This document shows positions 12,246 through 23,400 of a stretch of DNA of 64,000 bases, piece by piece (position 1 is the stretch's first letter; each line of letters starts with the position of its first letter). A model generated the notes under the pieces. It searched no databases and was not told the DNA's origin. It was given only the letters and a program-made list of their open reading frames with translations. Origin of the DNA: Gordius sp. MW1 (lineage: Eukaryota; Nematomorpha; Gordioida; Gordea; Gordiidae); contig OZ038530.1 in NCBI GenBank assembly GCA_964036665.1, positions 10,380,501 to 10,444,500 on the forward strand, written 5' to 3'. The position numbers were made by a program, and so were the translations under genes.

Positions 12246-13250
12246 TTAATATTAACTGTCGATTCGAATGAAAAACAAAATTAAGAAACAAACACTATTA
12301 TTTAATAAATGGAGGGGGCGGACGTAGACGAAATTGAGATTTTAAATAGCTTATCATTTAATATTAGACCTTGCCAAAAGTATCGGCCGATACTTTCTTA
12401 GTATCGGTAATTATTAATCCAATATTTTTTCATCCGAACGGTTTTAATTAAAAACCCAACCATAATTTTCGATAGCATTGTTTTTTTAGGAACAAATAGT
12501 TAAAAATTTCGATTCCCCTACCTTTATTATAATATATCCATCACCTATCGCTTTCTTTAGACTCATCTTTGACTTGTCTTAAACCAAAGAAAATATTTGT
12601 AAAAATTGACAACTTTTCATTAAAAAACTAATAGTTCCTTGCCATGGGTGAGCTTTGGATGATGTTAATAGCTTTAATTGGAATTTTAAATAGTAAACCC
12701 ACTAAGTAAAAGTTTTTTTGTTACCGTTATTAAATGTATTATAATTTCTAAAAAACCTTATATTAATGAATTAATCTCATTCTTAAATTCCTATGAAATT
12801 TACTAGGACATGAATAAGTGAGCTTTATAAATAAGATCAAAATGCGTTTAAGCCAAAACTTAGTTTTCAAACCTCTTTGAAATGTAGTATTTCTAAAAAA
12901 TTCTAACGCTTTAATGGAGCAGCCTTTATCTAAGTTTTTATGCTAATATTAGTCAATTTATATGAGCGAGAGCCTTCAATAAGATTGTACGTTGCCTGTT
13001 ATATTTGGATTGTTGTTAATTGCTATATAGAGGTGTCCTTGAGCTTTTATAAATAATACTGCATATATTTGCATCTTGTTGTATTACTTATTATTCAATT
13101 TAAAAATTCCAATTCATCAAAACAGGTCAAAAAGTCTAACATCTAACACGTAAATCAACCACTTTAAAAGCCCTTGTAACATTACTGAGCGTTAGGTTAA
13201 AGATAATAATCTATAGTTTAACCTGCTTAAATTATTTAGTTTTATGTTAG
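12246..13250. other. No gene recognised
   Basis: AT-rich spacer. No open frame or repeat could be supported. Confidence 0.35.
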
Positions 13251-13254
13251 AGTT

Positions 13255-13816
13255 CTTATTAATACCATTGATAATATGACTTTTTTACCTACCGCTGGCT
13301 ACTTACCAATGAAAAAAATGACCAAATTTTAATTTTCGTTTTTGAATTAATTAACATCGATAATTACCCTATGCCCTCCCCTAGAAGGGCCTATACATCT
13401 ACTTATATGGGTTCCTGTACCCCTACAAAACACTATGCCACTACTTATGTGGGTTCGAATACCGGAGAGAGCAAAATTTTTATTTTTTTTAAAATTAAAT
13501 TAATATATTGTTCTTTTTAATACCCTTGATAATACGATTTTTTACCCGTGTCCTGACTACTAACCAATTTTTAATCTTTTTTTCGCTTTGAAATTAGTAA
13601 ACATTGATATTTACTCTATGCCCGTCAGTCCAATTATTTTGAATTAATCCCCCCTATAGGCATTCTCGCCCCTTCCCACCTTTCTCGCCCATAAATTGCA
13701 TAGCAAATATGCTTTGTTTATACAGAGTATACAGGAGTCGTCCCCCCTTCCCCTCCTCCACTTCCCCCCTTCCCCTTCCCTCCTCCCCCTTCCCACGAGG
13801 GCCGAAGGCCCGAGTT
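13255..13816 (+). mobile_element. Helentron-like element, 5'-truncated (copy D)
   Basis: Array units, then CCCCCTATAGGCATTCTCGC, the inverted subterminal motif at about 13684-13707, the same pyrimidine tract and the same GGGCC-GAA-GGCCC hairpin as copy C. The 5' terminus is missing. Confidence 0.55.
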
Positions 13817-14849
13817 ATTATCTTCTGATTAATATAATATAGATTTTAGCTACCAAAAATCTCCAATATATTTGCTTAAGCTGAATCCTTATTTAATGTT
13901 TAATAATTTTTGTACTTATCGATTATACTTTAACATAAATTAGACTGGTCAACAAATAATCAACTTATAAATTCAACCGGCAAAGTAGAGTTTTTACGGA
14001 GAACTCATTTTTAGTTTTTTCCTATAAGTCAAATTTCTGAAATATTTGCTGACAGGATTACTACGTCAATAAATTGCAAATTAATCGGTAGAATTTTAGT
14101 ATAATAAATTTGATTTATAAATAATGGGGAGAGATCCATTAATAAATTTTTTTACCTTATCTCTATTAATTTTTGATATATATTTATCTCAAGCTTTTCC
14201 CATTTAAATTTCCCCAGACTTAAGGTCGCCCTCCCTTCCCTTTAACACTAGGAATAAAGTACGTGTTGTTGTTTATCTACTGCTACTAGAGACCTGCACG
14301 CCCCAGTCCTCGGACGGGCCTAAAAGCTTGGGCCGGGCTTGGAGGGGCTTCTATTGAAATAATATAACTTAACGGGCTTGGGCCGGGTCTAGATATACAT
14401 AAGGCCCATTAAAAGCCCGTTACAAATCAATTAGATTTTTCTTTGTGTTTTATAAATTATAAACAAAAGTTTATTTTTATAATGTTACAATTTATAATTA
14501 TTGGATGTTTATCAAATTAACAAGGATTTAATGGATTCCTCTCACTTATATTTATAAATCAAATTTTTTAAATTAAAATGTTACCCATTAACTTGCAACT
14601 ATTGACGTTTTAAAAACGCCAAAATCACTGTTTTTAGCAACTTGGACAGCAAATATTTCAAAATCTTGACATATAGAGAAAAATTAAAAATATACTCGTG
14701 ATCACCACGAAAAACTCTACCAAAATCTGCAATCAGTTTGCCGGTCGATTTTTCTTGCTGAACCTTGTTTTTGAACTATATATAATATATTATGATATGC
14801 ATTAACCCTAAATGCCCAGATCTTATTTAAATACATAACATTATAGAAT
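13817..14849. other. No gene recognised
   Basis: AT-rich. A short GGGCCGGGCTTGG-type repeat lies at 14330-14410. Nothing else supported. Confidence 0.35.
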
Positions 14850-15124
14850 AATAACACAGGTCTACAAAAAAATCACCCCGCTATCTTACCTATAGTTAAG
14901 ATAGAGAATTTTGCGCTGATTTAATAATGTGCTTTTGGTTTTTTCCAAAACCTCCCGTTTTAAAGATAAACGAGGTTGAAGGTGCAAAAATGCCCATTTT
15001 ACCCCTTTTTGAGGCTCAATAGCCACGAAATTTATAATTTATATCAAAAAATATTAATTTATTCCTGTAGATTAAAGTTTTATCTATACGTTCATTTTTT
15101 TATTTTTTTATATCATTCTTATAT

Positions 15125-15470
15125 TTAAATTTATTTGCGTTTACCTAAACCCCTTCCCCTTATCAAAATGCGCCCCGCTATGTCTGGAAAAAGGAGTACA
15201 ATAGAGTTCATACTACACACGCGCTGTTTACTAACACATTTCTCTCTCCCTTTCTCCATCTCTTCCACTCCCGCCCCCATATCTATCCAAGCACACATGA
15301 AGGGGGCGGGAGTGGAGGAGAAAGAGAGGAGATTAGGTGAAGGGAGAGAGATATGTGTTAGTAAACATCGCGTACGCAGTATGAACTCTAATGTACTCCG
15401 TTTACCAGACATCTTGGGACGAATTTTGATAAGGAGAAGGGGTTTCCGCAAACGCATATAAATTTAAATA
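15125..15470. repeat. Large inner palindrome
   Basis: Nearly self-complementary around 15296, so the same 108-codon open frame can be read on both strands (15135-15461 + and 15131-15457 -). The frames are a by-product of the palindrome and are not called as genes. Confidence 0.8.
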
Positions 15471-15479
15471 TAAGGATGA

Positions 15480-15670
15480 TGTTAACACATAACATGAACA
15501 TCATATACACACATGTTAATACATAACATGAACAACGTATATACACACATGTTAATACATAACATGAACAACATATACACACATGTTAACCCATAGCATG
15601 AACAATATATACACATATGTTAACCCATAACATGAACAACATATACACATGTTAATACATAACATGAAAA
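15480..15670. repeat. Tandem repeat, unit about 34-37 bp
   Basis: Five to six copies of a unit containing ACATAACATGAACAACATAT and ACACATGTTA, inside the fold-back element. Confidence 0.85.
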
Positions 15671-16165
15671 ACAGACATTCATTTTCATCAGAAGATTATG
15701 GTTTTCTAGAACACATACATGTCATAATAACATATTCACGTTCATTCAATTTCAACCAACATCACCTATATATACATTAAAACATCATCATCCTACACTT
15801 AAGCATTACCATTTACTTTATTTACATTATCATATCTTACATATTTACTATTCAATAAACTTCCATTAGTTCAATAAACTTCCATAACTTCCATATTCAG
15901 ATGATATAAAAAAATAAAATAATGGACCTATAGATGAAACTTAATCTACAAGAATAAATTAATATTTTTTGATATAAATTAAAAATTTCATGGCTATTGA
16001 GCCTCAAACAGGGGTAAAATGGGCATTTTTTGCACATTCTACCTCGTTTATCTTAAAAACGGGAGGTTTTGGGAAAAAATTAAAAACACATTATTAATCA
16101 GCGCAAAATTCTCTCATAATTATAGGTTAGAGAGCGGGATGTTTTTTTTGTAGACCTGTGTTATT

Positions 16166-16757
16166 TGTATCATCCACTCGTGCCGCTATTATTACATCTT
16201 ATATTATTGCACTTATTTACATGTATTTAACACCTCTTATTTGCACGTTACCATATTTAAAAGAGGAGATTATTTTTAGTTTATTTCCAGATCCTATTAT
16301 TCCCTTTCCGAGATTCTATTATTTTTTAATTCTAAATTATGGCTTCTATTGTTATATTTTATACAATTTTTCATCCACTTTATATAATACTGCAAAAGAA
16401 GACTTAAAATAGGATCGAAAGATGTTGGGGAAAAATCAAAACAGTCTATAATTTAAATTAGTTTTAATTTATAATCTTGTGAATTATTGAGCGTTAGCAA
16501 CAACAATTTGATTGCATGGACAGTTTAAACCTATCAAAATCAAATATAAATAATTATTTATCAATTTATAATACAATTAATAAATATTTTGGTGAATTTA
16601 AATTTTACTGTAATAACTTTTTATAAATCTGCATTCCTTGTTGATTGTATTTCAAATTTCCTTGGTTCAATTATATAAATTTTAAAATTAGATCTGCTTT
16701 ACAAAACTATTAGCAAGTAAGTTAAATTTTGACAATCGTTTTATTCCTAATTATAGT
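16166..16757. other. Upstream region of the caprin gene
   Basis: AT-rich 5' flank. GTAAGT at 16717 and a pyrimidine-containing stretch ending in AG at 16756, one base before the ATG, could be a 40-nt leader intron. An in-frame stop at 16689 makes further coding extension unlikely without splicing. Promoter elements not identifiable. Confidence 0.3.
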
Positions 16758-17813
16758 ATGTCCACAACACTAAAACCCAACGATTTCAAAAATAATCCCG
16801 AAGGAGCAGAAATTTATAAGCAATACATTCTTGTATTAGAGAAGAAGATTAGGAATCTAGAAAAAAGAAAGGCTAAATTAGATGATTACAAAGTGAAACA
16901 AAGCAGTGGCACGGAATTAAATGAAGATCAAAAATTAGCTGTGTCTCATTATTCAGAGGTTTTAGTCATGCTAGAAGCATTAAATGATCTGCACAAAACT
17001 TATGTCAGTATCAATAATGACATTGCCAAAAATCTCAAGAAACAAGCTAAGAAAGCCAAAATTGAAAAAGACCAAGAGCAAACTAACAACGTCATAGAAG
17101 TATTAAAATTGTATTATGTGTTTTCTGCATTGCAGGTCCCCAAAATGAAAGAAGAGCTAGTTAACCCAAAAAATAATTCCTTTGCAATTACTGAAGAAGA
17201 GTTTAAAACAGTAAAAAATTTACTCCTAAACATATTTGATAGTACATCATTTATCAAACCATTAGAATCTATATCCAAGGCTTCAGATCATATTGTAAGT
17301 CTGGTCTCTAATAGAGAAAAACCCTTCTTAAATACTGAATCTACCTACAAATCAATTAAAACATTAATTGACAAATTAATCGATTCAGGGTCTTTAGATT
17401 TAACCAATGTATTAAAATCTAATGATAACCCTTCAATCACCAAATCTGCCACCACTGAAAAAACAGCTGTGCCCTCTTCTGTTGATAGTGATACATCATC
17501 TGAAGATAATGATGGTATGGTTCATGTGGAAAAGCCTGAAAGTTATCCAACAAATTTAAATAAAGAGTTACATGAAGGTCAAAATGTCACAAGAGTGTCG
17601 AAATCAATTGCAAAGCAGGCAACAGGTCTCTCAAATAAGAATGGAAGCTACGTTGACTCTCAGAAGGTTAATAAAAACAACCATATTAATGGTGCAATAG
17701 ACAACAAATCAGACACTAGAACTTTGAATGATTTGTTAGCATCATTCCAAAGTGGGTTTCAATTCATGCAAGATTCCTTAATTGAACCAGAGAGACAAAC
17801 TTATTTTTCTTAA
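16758..17813 (+). CDS. Caprin family RNA-granule protein (short form)
   Basis: 351 residues in one uninterrupted frame. Residues about 20-215 match the conserved caprin homology region 1: the strongly basic LEKKIRNLEKRKAKLDDY near 27-44, a helical coiled segment, then the EEEF / EKP / TYKSIKTLI landmarks. The linker (about 216-320) is Ser/Asn/Lys-rich and low in complexity. The extreme C-terminus, TLNDLLASF-SGFQFMQDSLIE (322-343), closely resembles the G3BP-interacting motif of human CAPRIN1 (NFIQDS core). Caprins bind G3BP and mRNA and promote stress-granule assembly in the cytoplasm. Human CAPRIN1 has about 700 residues. Here the RGG-rich tail and C-terminal region are absent and the stop lies ten residues after the motif. 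No introns in the coding part, so a retrocopy is possible, but the frame is intact. The ATG at 16758 is the only reasonable start. Confidence 0.88.
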   Translation: MSTTLKPNDFKNNPEGAEIYKQYILVLEKKIRNLEKRKAKLDDYKVKQSSGTELNEDQKLAVSHYSEVLVMLEALNDLHKTYVSINNDIAKNLKKQAKKAKIEKDQEQTNNVIEVLKLYYVFSALQVPKMKEELVNPKNNSFAITEEEFKTVKNLLLNIFDSTSFIKPLESISKASDHIVSLVSNREKPFLNTESTYKSIKTLIDKLIDSGSLDLTNVLKSNDNPSITKSATTEKTAVPSSVDSDTSSEDNDGMVHVEKPESYPTNLNKELHEGQNVTRVSKSIAKQATGLSNKNGSYVDSQKVNKNNHINGAIDNKSDTRTLNDLLASFQSGFQFMQDSLIEPERQTYFS

Positions 17814-18990
17814 AATGTACATTTGACTTATATTTTTTGTATTGTCTTTAAGTTTTGTGAATTTTGTTTTAATTGCATTCTATACATATTTTAAATAATA
17901 TTTTAATGTTTCCTATATATTTTACCCTGCAACAGATTCAATTAAACAGTTCACACCTTGTATTACTAAATGTTATGCCAATAGCTATTAAAAATCTTAT
18001 GTAATAGGCTGTGTAAATAAATTGTTTTTATAATTTAAGTTGTTCTTGCAAAAACAACTAGTACAAAATTTGGACTCTCTGTTATATTCTATTTTTTGCA
18101 TTATAAACAAATTTTCCTTACCACATACTGTCAAAAGTAAATAAATGTAAAATTACCTCATTCTCCTAATTTGAATCTTTATATAAACTAAAAAATGTTA
18201 TCAATATACTTCTATGATACCTTATGCCAAAATTTTGCATATAACTAAAAGGGATTTATGTTATATTAAATATGATTACTTTTTTAACTTATCTATGCCT
18301 GAGAGGTGTGTAACAATGACTCATTAAATGTGCAAGTGTATATAGAATTTTAAACTGGTGCGCAAAAGATAATTTTTTTTAAGTAATATTTTCTCTCAGT
18401 TTTAGGATGCTAATTGAATATGTAATTTTAAGGATCTTTTTAAAGTTAGTGTAGTTATTATTATCTCTCATTTATGGGAAGGTTTAATTTAGGTTGTTAA
18501 CCAAAATAAGTTTGAGGATCAAATATATAAGCCAACTAGGTTGAACTCCAATTTATGTTTGTGAATGGAGACGCCTGTATACTATTTAATTTATAAAGCT
18601 GACGCTTATTTAATATTAATTTTAAGTATCAAGTGTATAATAAAACAAAATCTCGAGATTGTCAACTAAGTAAACCCCTGTATTTTAGAAAAGTCCTGCC
18701 TCGATTGAAGAATTTTTTTTAATTATTTGATAAAGTAAAGCAATCATAATCAAGATGCAATCCCCCCATTTTTTAAAATTCCGCCCGATAGCTCACCAAA
18801 ATTTTGAAAATCACATTTAAATGTTTCCTATTAAAATCCTAATTTCACACTTAAGTGTCGCATCATATAATTCGTATAAAAACAATCGATTTAAGTCGTT
18901 TTGTGCCAAGGCATGCACTCTGCCTCCTAGTAAATCTAACTTTAAATTTTTTTATTGAATTAAAATCTTAAAAAGGAAAAGTAAAAATTA
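17814..18990. other. 3' flank of caprin gene
   Basis: AT-rich, with an AATAAA at about 18016 that could serve as polyadenylation signal about 200 nt after the stop. Beyond it no gene or repeat is supported. Confidence 0.4.
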
Positions 18991-18999
18991 ATACATAAT

Positions 19000-19775
19000 T
19001 AAAACATTTTTTCCATCGGTCAGGAGCCAGCGGACGGCCAAAAAGTCATAATAGCAATGGTAGTAACAGGAACAATCATAATAGTCAAAAAAAACGAAAA
19101 GATAAACTCGGATTCACATTTTGGCCAATGGTCATTTTTTTCATTGGTCAGCAGCCAACGGACGGCCAAAAAGTCTTATTATCAATGATAGTAACAAGAA
19201 CAATCATAAGAGTCAAAAAAACTCCGGGATTCTAACCCAAAAACTAGTTAAATTGCATAGCAATTAAAAGTAAACAACTTTTTTATGTTTATTATATAAC
19301 ATTGGTCAGCAGCCAGCGGACGGCCAAAAAGTCATAATAGCAATGGTAGAAACAGGAACAATCATAATAGTCAAAAAAAAACGAAAAAAATAATTTCGAT
19401 TCACATTTTGGCCAATGGTCATTTTTTTCATTGGTCAGCAGCCAGCGGACGGCCAAAAATTCTTATTATCAATGATAGTAACAAGAACAATCATAAGAGT
19501 CAAAAAAACTCCGGGATTCTAACCCCAAAACTAGTTAAATTGCATAGCATTAAAAGTAAACAACTTTTATCTATGTTTATTATATAATAGATAATTTAAC
19601 AAATCTTATATATAACACACCGAGGGAGATAGAGATGAGGGGTGGGGCACCTATTTCTCGTGCATTAATTTAAAAAAGCGATAACCTAATATACCCAATG
19701 CAAATAGATAGGGAGGGTAACGGACAACGGACAACGGACACCGAAAAACGAGCCCATAAATTGCATAGCAATTAA
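19000..19775 (-). mobile_element. Helentron-like element, inverted (copy E)
   Basis: Reads on the minus strand. Its 5' end TTAATTGCTATGCAATTTAT is at 19775, followed by the GTCCGTTGTCCGTTG run and at least three array units (CAGCAGCCAGCGGACGGCC, with ACTCCGGGATTCTAACCC). The 3' hairpin end is not seen. Confidence 0.55.
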
Positions 19776-20244
19776 TAGAATTTAAATTTGATTGACATTG
19801 AACAAAGAAATAGTTGGGCTAGACGCACAAAATTTGGAAACATTACTCAGACCCTTCAAATTTGATGGTAGAATATCTTTTTCAATAAAGTTTTGAATAA
19901 TTTATATAAATATAGCATTCTTAACTTAAAATATATATATATAAAAGAAAATTGTTTACATAGGCGTAGCCAGGGGGAGGCAGGAAGGGGCGGTTACCCC
20001 CTTTAAATCCATAAATTCTTAAATACATCACATAATTATGACTAAAATTTCCAAAAAATTGTCATTTGCCCTAATCATAATTGCCCCCCTCTGGGTTAGA
20101 TTCTTTTAATTAATGTCTAAATTATAAAGCATTTCCACACCGCATTTATTTGTTTTAAAACCTTTTAAAATTCATTATCTATTTAATTATAAATTTCGTT
20201 GAAGATAAATGCAAACGACGTAGCAATTTTTCATGAGTTCTCCA
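19776..20244. other. Spacer with GGCGTAGCCAGG motif
   Basis: A hAT-MITE-like end (GGCGTAGCCAGGGGGAGGC) at about 19964 without a visible partner. Otherwise the 3' flank of the RASSF gene. Confidence 0.35.
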
Positions 20245-20421
20245 TTATCCCATCATGACTAAAGCTTCGCCGTTGGAGGCGGGATCGTTTAAATGCAAAA
20301 TTTGCGTTAATATTTTTCGTTTTTTGTCGTATTTCGCTATAATTTTTCCGATTCCCTGGCTTTCCTCGTACTTCAAAATTTGTAAAAAGTTGTACAATTC
20401 TGGTATTGAAAATGAGTCCCA
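20245..20421 (-). CDS. RASSF exon 6: SARAH domain and stop
   Basis: Acceptor TTATATTTTTAG. 58 codons and TAA. WDSFSIPELYNFLQILKYEE matches WDAFSMPELHNFLRILQREE of RASSF1; the basic helix AKYDKKRKILTQIL completes a SARAH domain. The tail NGEALVMMG is unremarkable. Confidence 0.9.
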   Translation of the reverse strand, partial: WDSFSIPELYNFLQILKYEESQGIGKIIAKYDKKRKILTQILHLNDPASNGEALVMMG

Positions 20422-23400
20422 CTAAAAATATAAGCGATTCATAGATTAAAGTTGACACAATTAAATTTGTGAAAAAAAACTATTGGTTTTATAGACGCCT
20501 TAATTTTAATTGTTAATTCAAATGATTGCAAGGTCAAATATATTTAAAATAGGTTAGCATCATTTGTACTATCAAAACGAATCCAACCCATCCGGCGAAA
20601 ATCCCAAAAGGGGAAAATAAAATAGTATATAATACTTACGTTAGATATAACCCTAACACTGACCTATGATTGGATTTCCCCTTTTGGGATTTTCGCCAGA
20701 TGAGCAGGAGCGATCAAAACTACACAGGCGTCTCCTCTATGATGATAATTTAGCAAAAATTCAATAATATGGATCTTAACTTTTTCCCTATAGCAAGATG
20801 CTTGCAAATTTAAAAATTAAATAGAAGTCAACACCTTTAATTTACTGCAATAATATTAGCAGAACATTTCCTAAAAAAACTCGTGCGGGAAGAGGTTTCA
20901 AAGATTTGCTAGTAGTATAGTTCTGCTAGATGAACCCGGCAAACGTTGTTTTGCCATTTACCCGGGTGTTAGAATTTTAGGGCATATATGATGATAAAGC
21001 GGTTATTGAAGTAAAGATAAAGTTTGATGTCTATATGTTCTACTTCTATAGTTCTATTTCCGTATACAGTGCAACGGTACGAATACTCGAAAATACTGGA
21101 CCGATTTGGCTCGAACAAATCTTAAAACATGCTCCGGAGTGTCAGGAACAAAGTGTGAAATTTTGAGCCAAATCGGTCTGGTAGTTTTTCAAAATTGGTG
21201 GCGGCATATATACACACACACATAGTTTCATTTATATATATAAGATTTAAAAATTCGCAATACAATGAAATTTATTAATGCGATAAGCTGTTTTAACCCC
21301 CATAAAATCCTGCAAAAATAGGTTATTTTTGATAAAAATTACCAGAATTTCTGCTTCGGCGTGGTCTTTGAGTATAAATTGGATTTGGGGTACAATGGGT
21401 TGGTCAGTTGCATTGTCATGCTGGAATGTATGTGTTCCCCACAACCTTTCGCCCCCATCCAACTTGTGAAGAAACACTAAGGCCAACACAAAAATAATCG
21501 TGTTTTATTTTCTCAAATTTGGCAAACAAAAATTAGCAAAACAATAAAAAAAATTTTAATTAGCCCCGCTCACCCTTGCCTAGGGGAGAGGTTCGCTTGT
21601 GGTAAAGTTCAAACTTGCTCACGTTATCGACTATATCAAATTTGTGGAGGAAGGCCTGTACCACGTCCAAAGCCGTCGTTTCTCTAATTTATCAAAAACA
21701 TATTTTAAAAAGGTTTTCCCTAAATACTATATCATTTTGAGGAGACGTATAAACAATGTAATAAATTTAGAAATAGTTTTTAAGTTCAAAATTAATGCAA
21801 ATAACTTTTTTAGTTAATAATTTTAATTTACATTTCTTTAAGTTTCTACGAAGTCAAGGTGTCGTATTAATAAAACGAAAGAAAACAATTTGAGGTACAC
21901 CAAATATTATGAAAAATTTAAAGGTTAAAAGAGTAATAATGAGCACAGCCTCTAAACTAACAAAGGTAAATCATTTAAATTTACCCTGAAGGTGTCGAGG
22001 CGCTTTGAAATAAGTTAACATATCAAAGGCAATTGAATGAGGACATTAAGTTTAAATCTTTCCAAACTTTGAATTTATCAAGATAAAATAGAACAAATAA
22101 AAGTGAAAGAATTGAAGAGAAGTGTTTGTAGAAATATGATAAAAAGTACATATATGATGTCAGAATGGCTGTTAGTCGAAGAAAATTATAAAACAAAAGA
22201 AACTTTTGTATTTTAATAAGATAAAGCGATTTCGAAAAAAATATAAAAGTGATGCTATTACAAGGGCGTAGCTAGGGGGAGGGACGGCTGCCCCCTCCAA
22301 ACTTTAAAATTTGGTTAAAATTTGAAAAAATGATCATTTTGCCGCTCCCTAAATCATTATTTGCGCTGCTATGAACATTATTGTTAAAATTCATCAGCTC
22401 TTATTAAAATTAGTTCAATAGTTTGATTCCTTAATTTCAAAAGGGAACGAGATCAGTTCCCTTTTTAAATAAATTGCACTAGAATCTTAAACAGCTCTGA
22501 CCATACCGTGGACAAAGTACTCTCATGTAATGGCTTAATATGTAGTCTAAAATTTTAAAAGATATCGCTTTTGTTTAATTAAACAACATGAAAACCTCTG
22601 CTTCATTAACTCTTTCTAAGGTATTGGGAGGGATACACATAGAATTTTCACCATATTTTTTGCGAACTTACTAACTCTTCCAATAAAAAAATAGAGGTGC
22701 CCTATCAACTCGCCCAATGCCATCTTGCCAAATTCACCCTGGGACATTATAACGAACATCTCCCATTATCATAAAGAAGGCCGGCCCTAAGTACCTTTTA
22801 TAATAATTCTTAATTTTATTATAAAAAATACCTAAATTTTAACTTTAATCCGAAATTGAATGATTAATATGCTTATTTGTTGGGTTACATTTTTTAATTA
22901 AGGGACATTTTCAACACTGGGACATTCAATTTGGCAAGATGGTTTTTGGCAAGTTGACGGGCCACCAAAAATAGACTACCCTTATGAAGGGCTATGGGCA
23001 AGGCGTAGCCAGGGACAAGCCAAGAGGGGCAACCCCCCCCCACCCTAAATCCAATTTCTAATATATTTTACAATATTACTGTTAAAAATAATCCCGACAA
23101 CGCACATGATCTATTATTTCCTTACGGAGTAACGAATATATCGGTGTAGGTGTTGCAAGGAATAAAAAAGGCGGACAATTCCGTTGTTTGAGCTTCGGCA
23201 ACCATTATAGCAGAGGAGCTGCCCTGGCCGCCCAAGTTTGGGGTCAAAGGTAAGTGGTTCAAGCTAGCTAAACTTTGCCCGGGAGCCACGTATATGGGCC
23301 GCAATATATTTACGCCAAGTTTGATGTAAGCACCAATTTCATCGCTGGAATCATTCTGTGCATTAGTGAGAAATGTAAGGAGCTGCCTTATCGCAATTTA

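Larger units (their letters stand above)
14850..16165. mobile_element. Fold-back / long-TIR element, about 1.3 kb
   Basis: Starts AATAACACAGGTCTACAAAA and ends with its reverse complement. Arms of roughly 280 bp (14850-15130 and 15905-16165) are inverted copies, including the segment around ACCTCGTTTATCTT. A second, inner palindrome lies at 15125-15470. Between the inner palindrome and the right arm sits a 34-37-bp tandem repeat. Superfamily unassigned. No target duplication could be fixed. Confidence 0.8.

Noticed and set aside
15131-15461. Two 108-codon frames on opposite strands as a gene pair
   Set aside because: They are the same sequence read from both arms of a palindrome; no known domain and no splice or promoter context.
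21599-21817. 72-codon plus-strand frame
   Set aside because: Antisense to RASSF exon 4, which has domain support.
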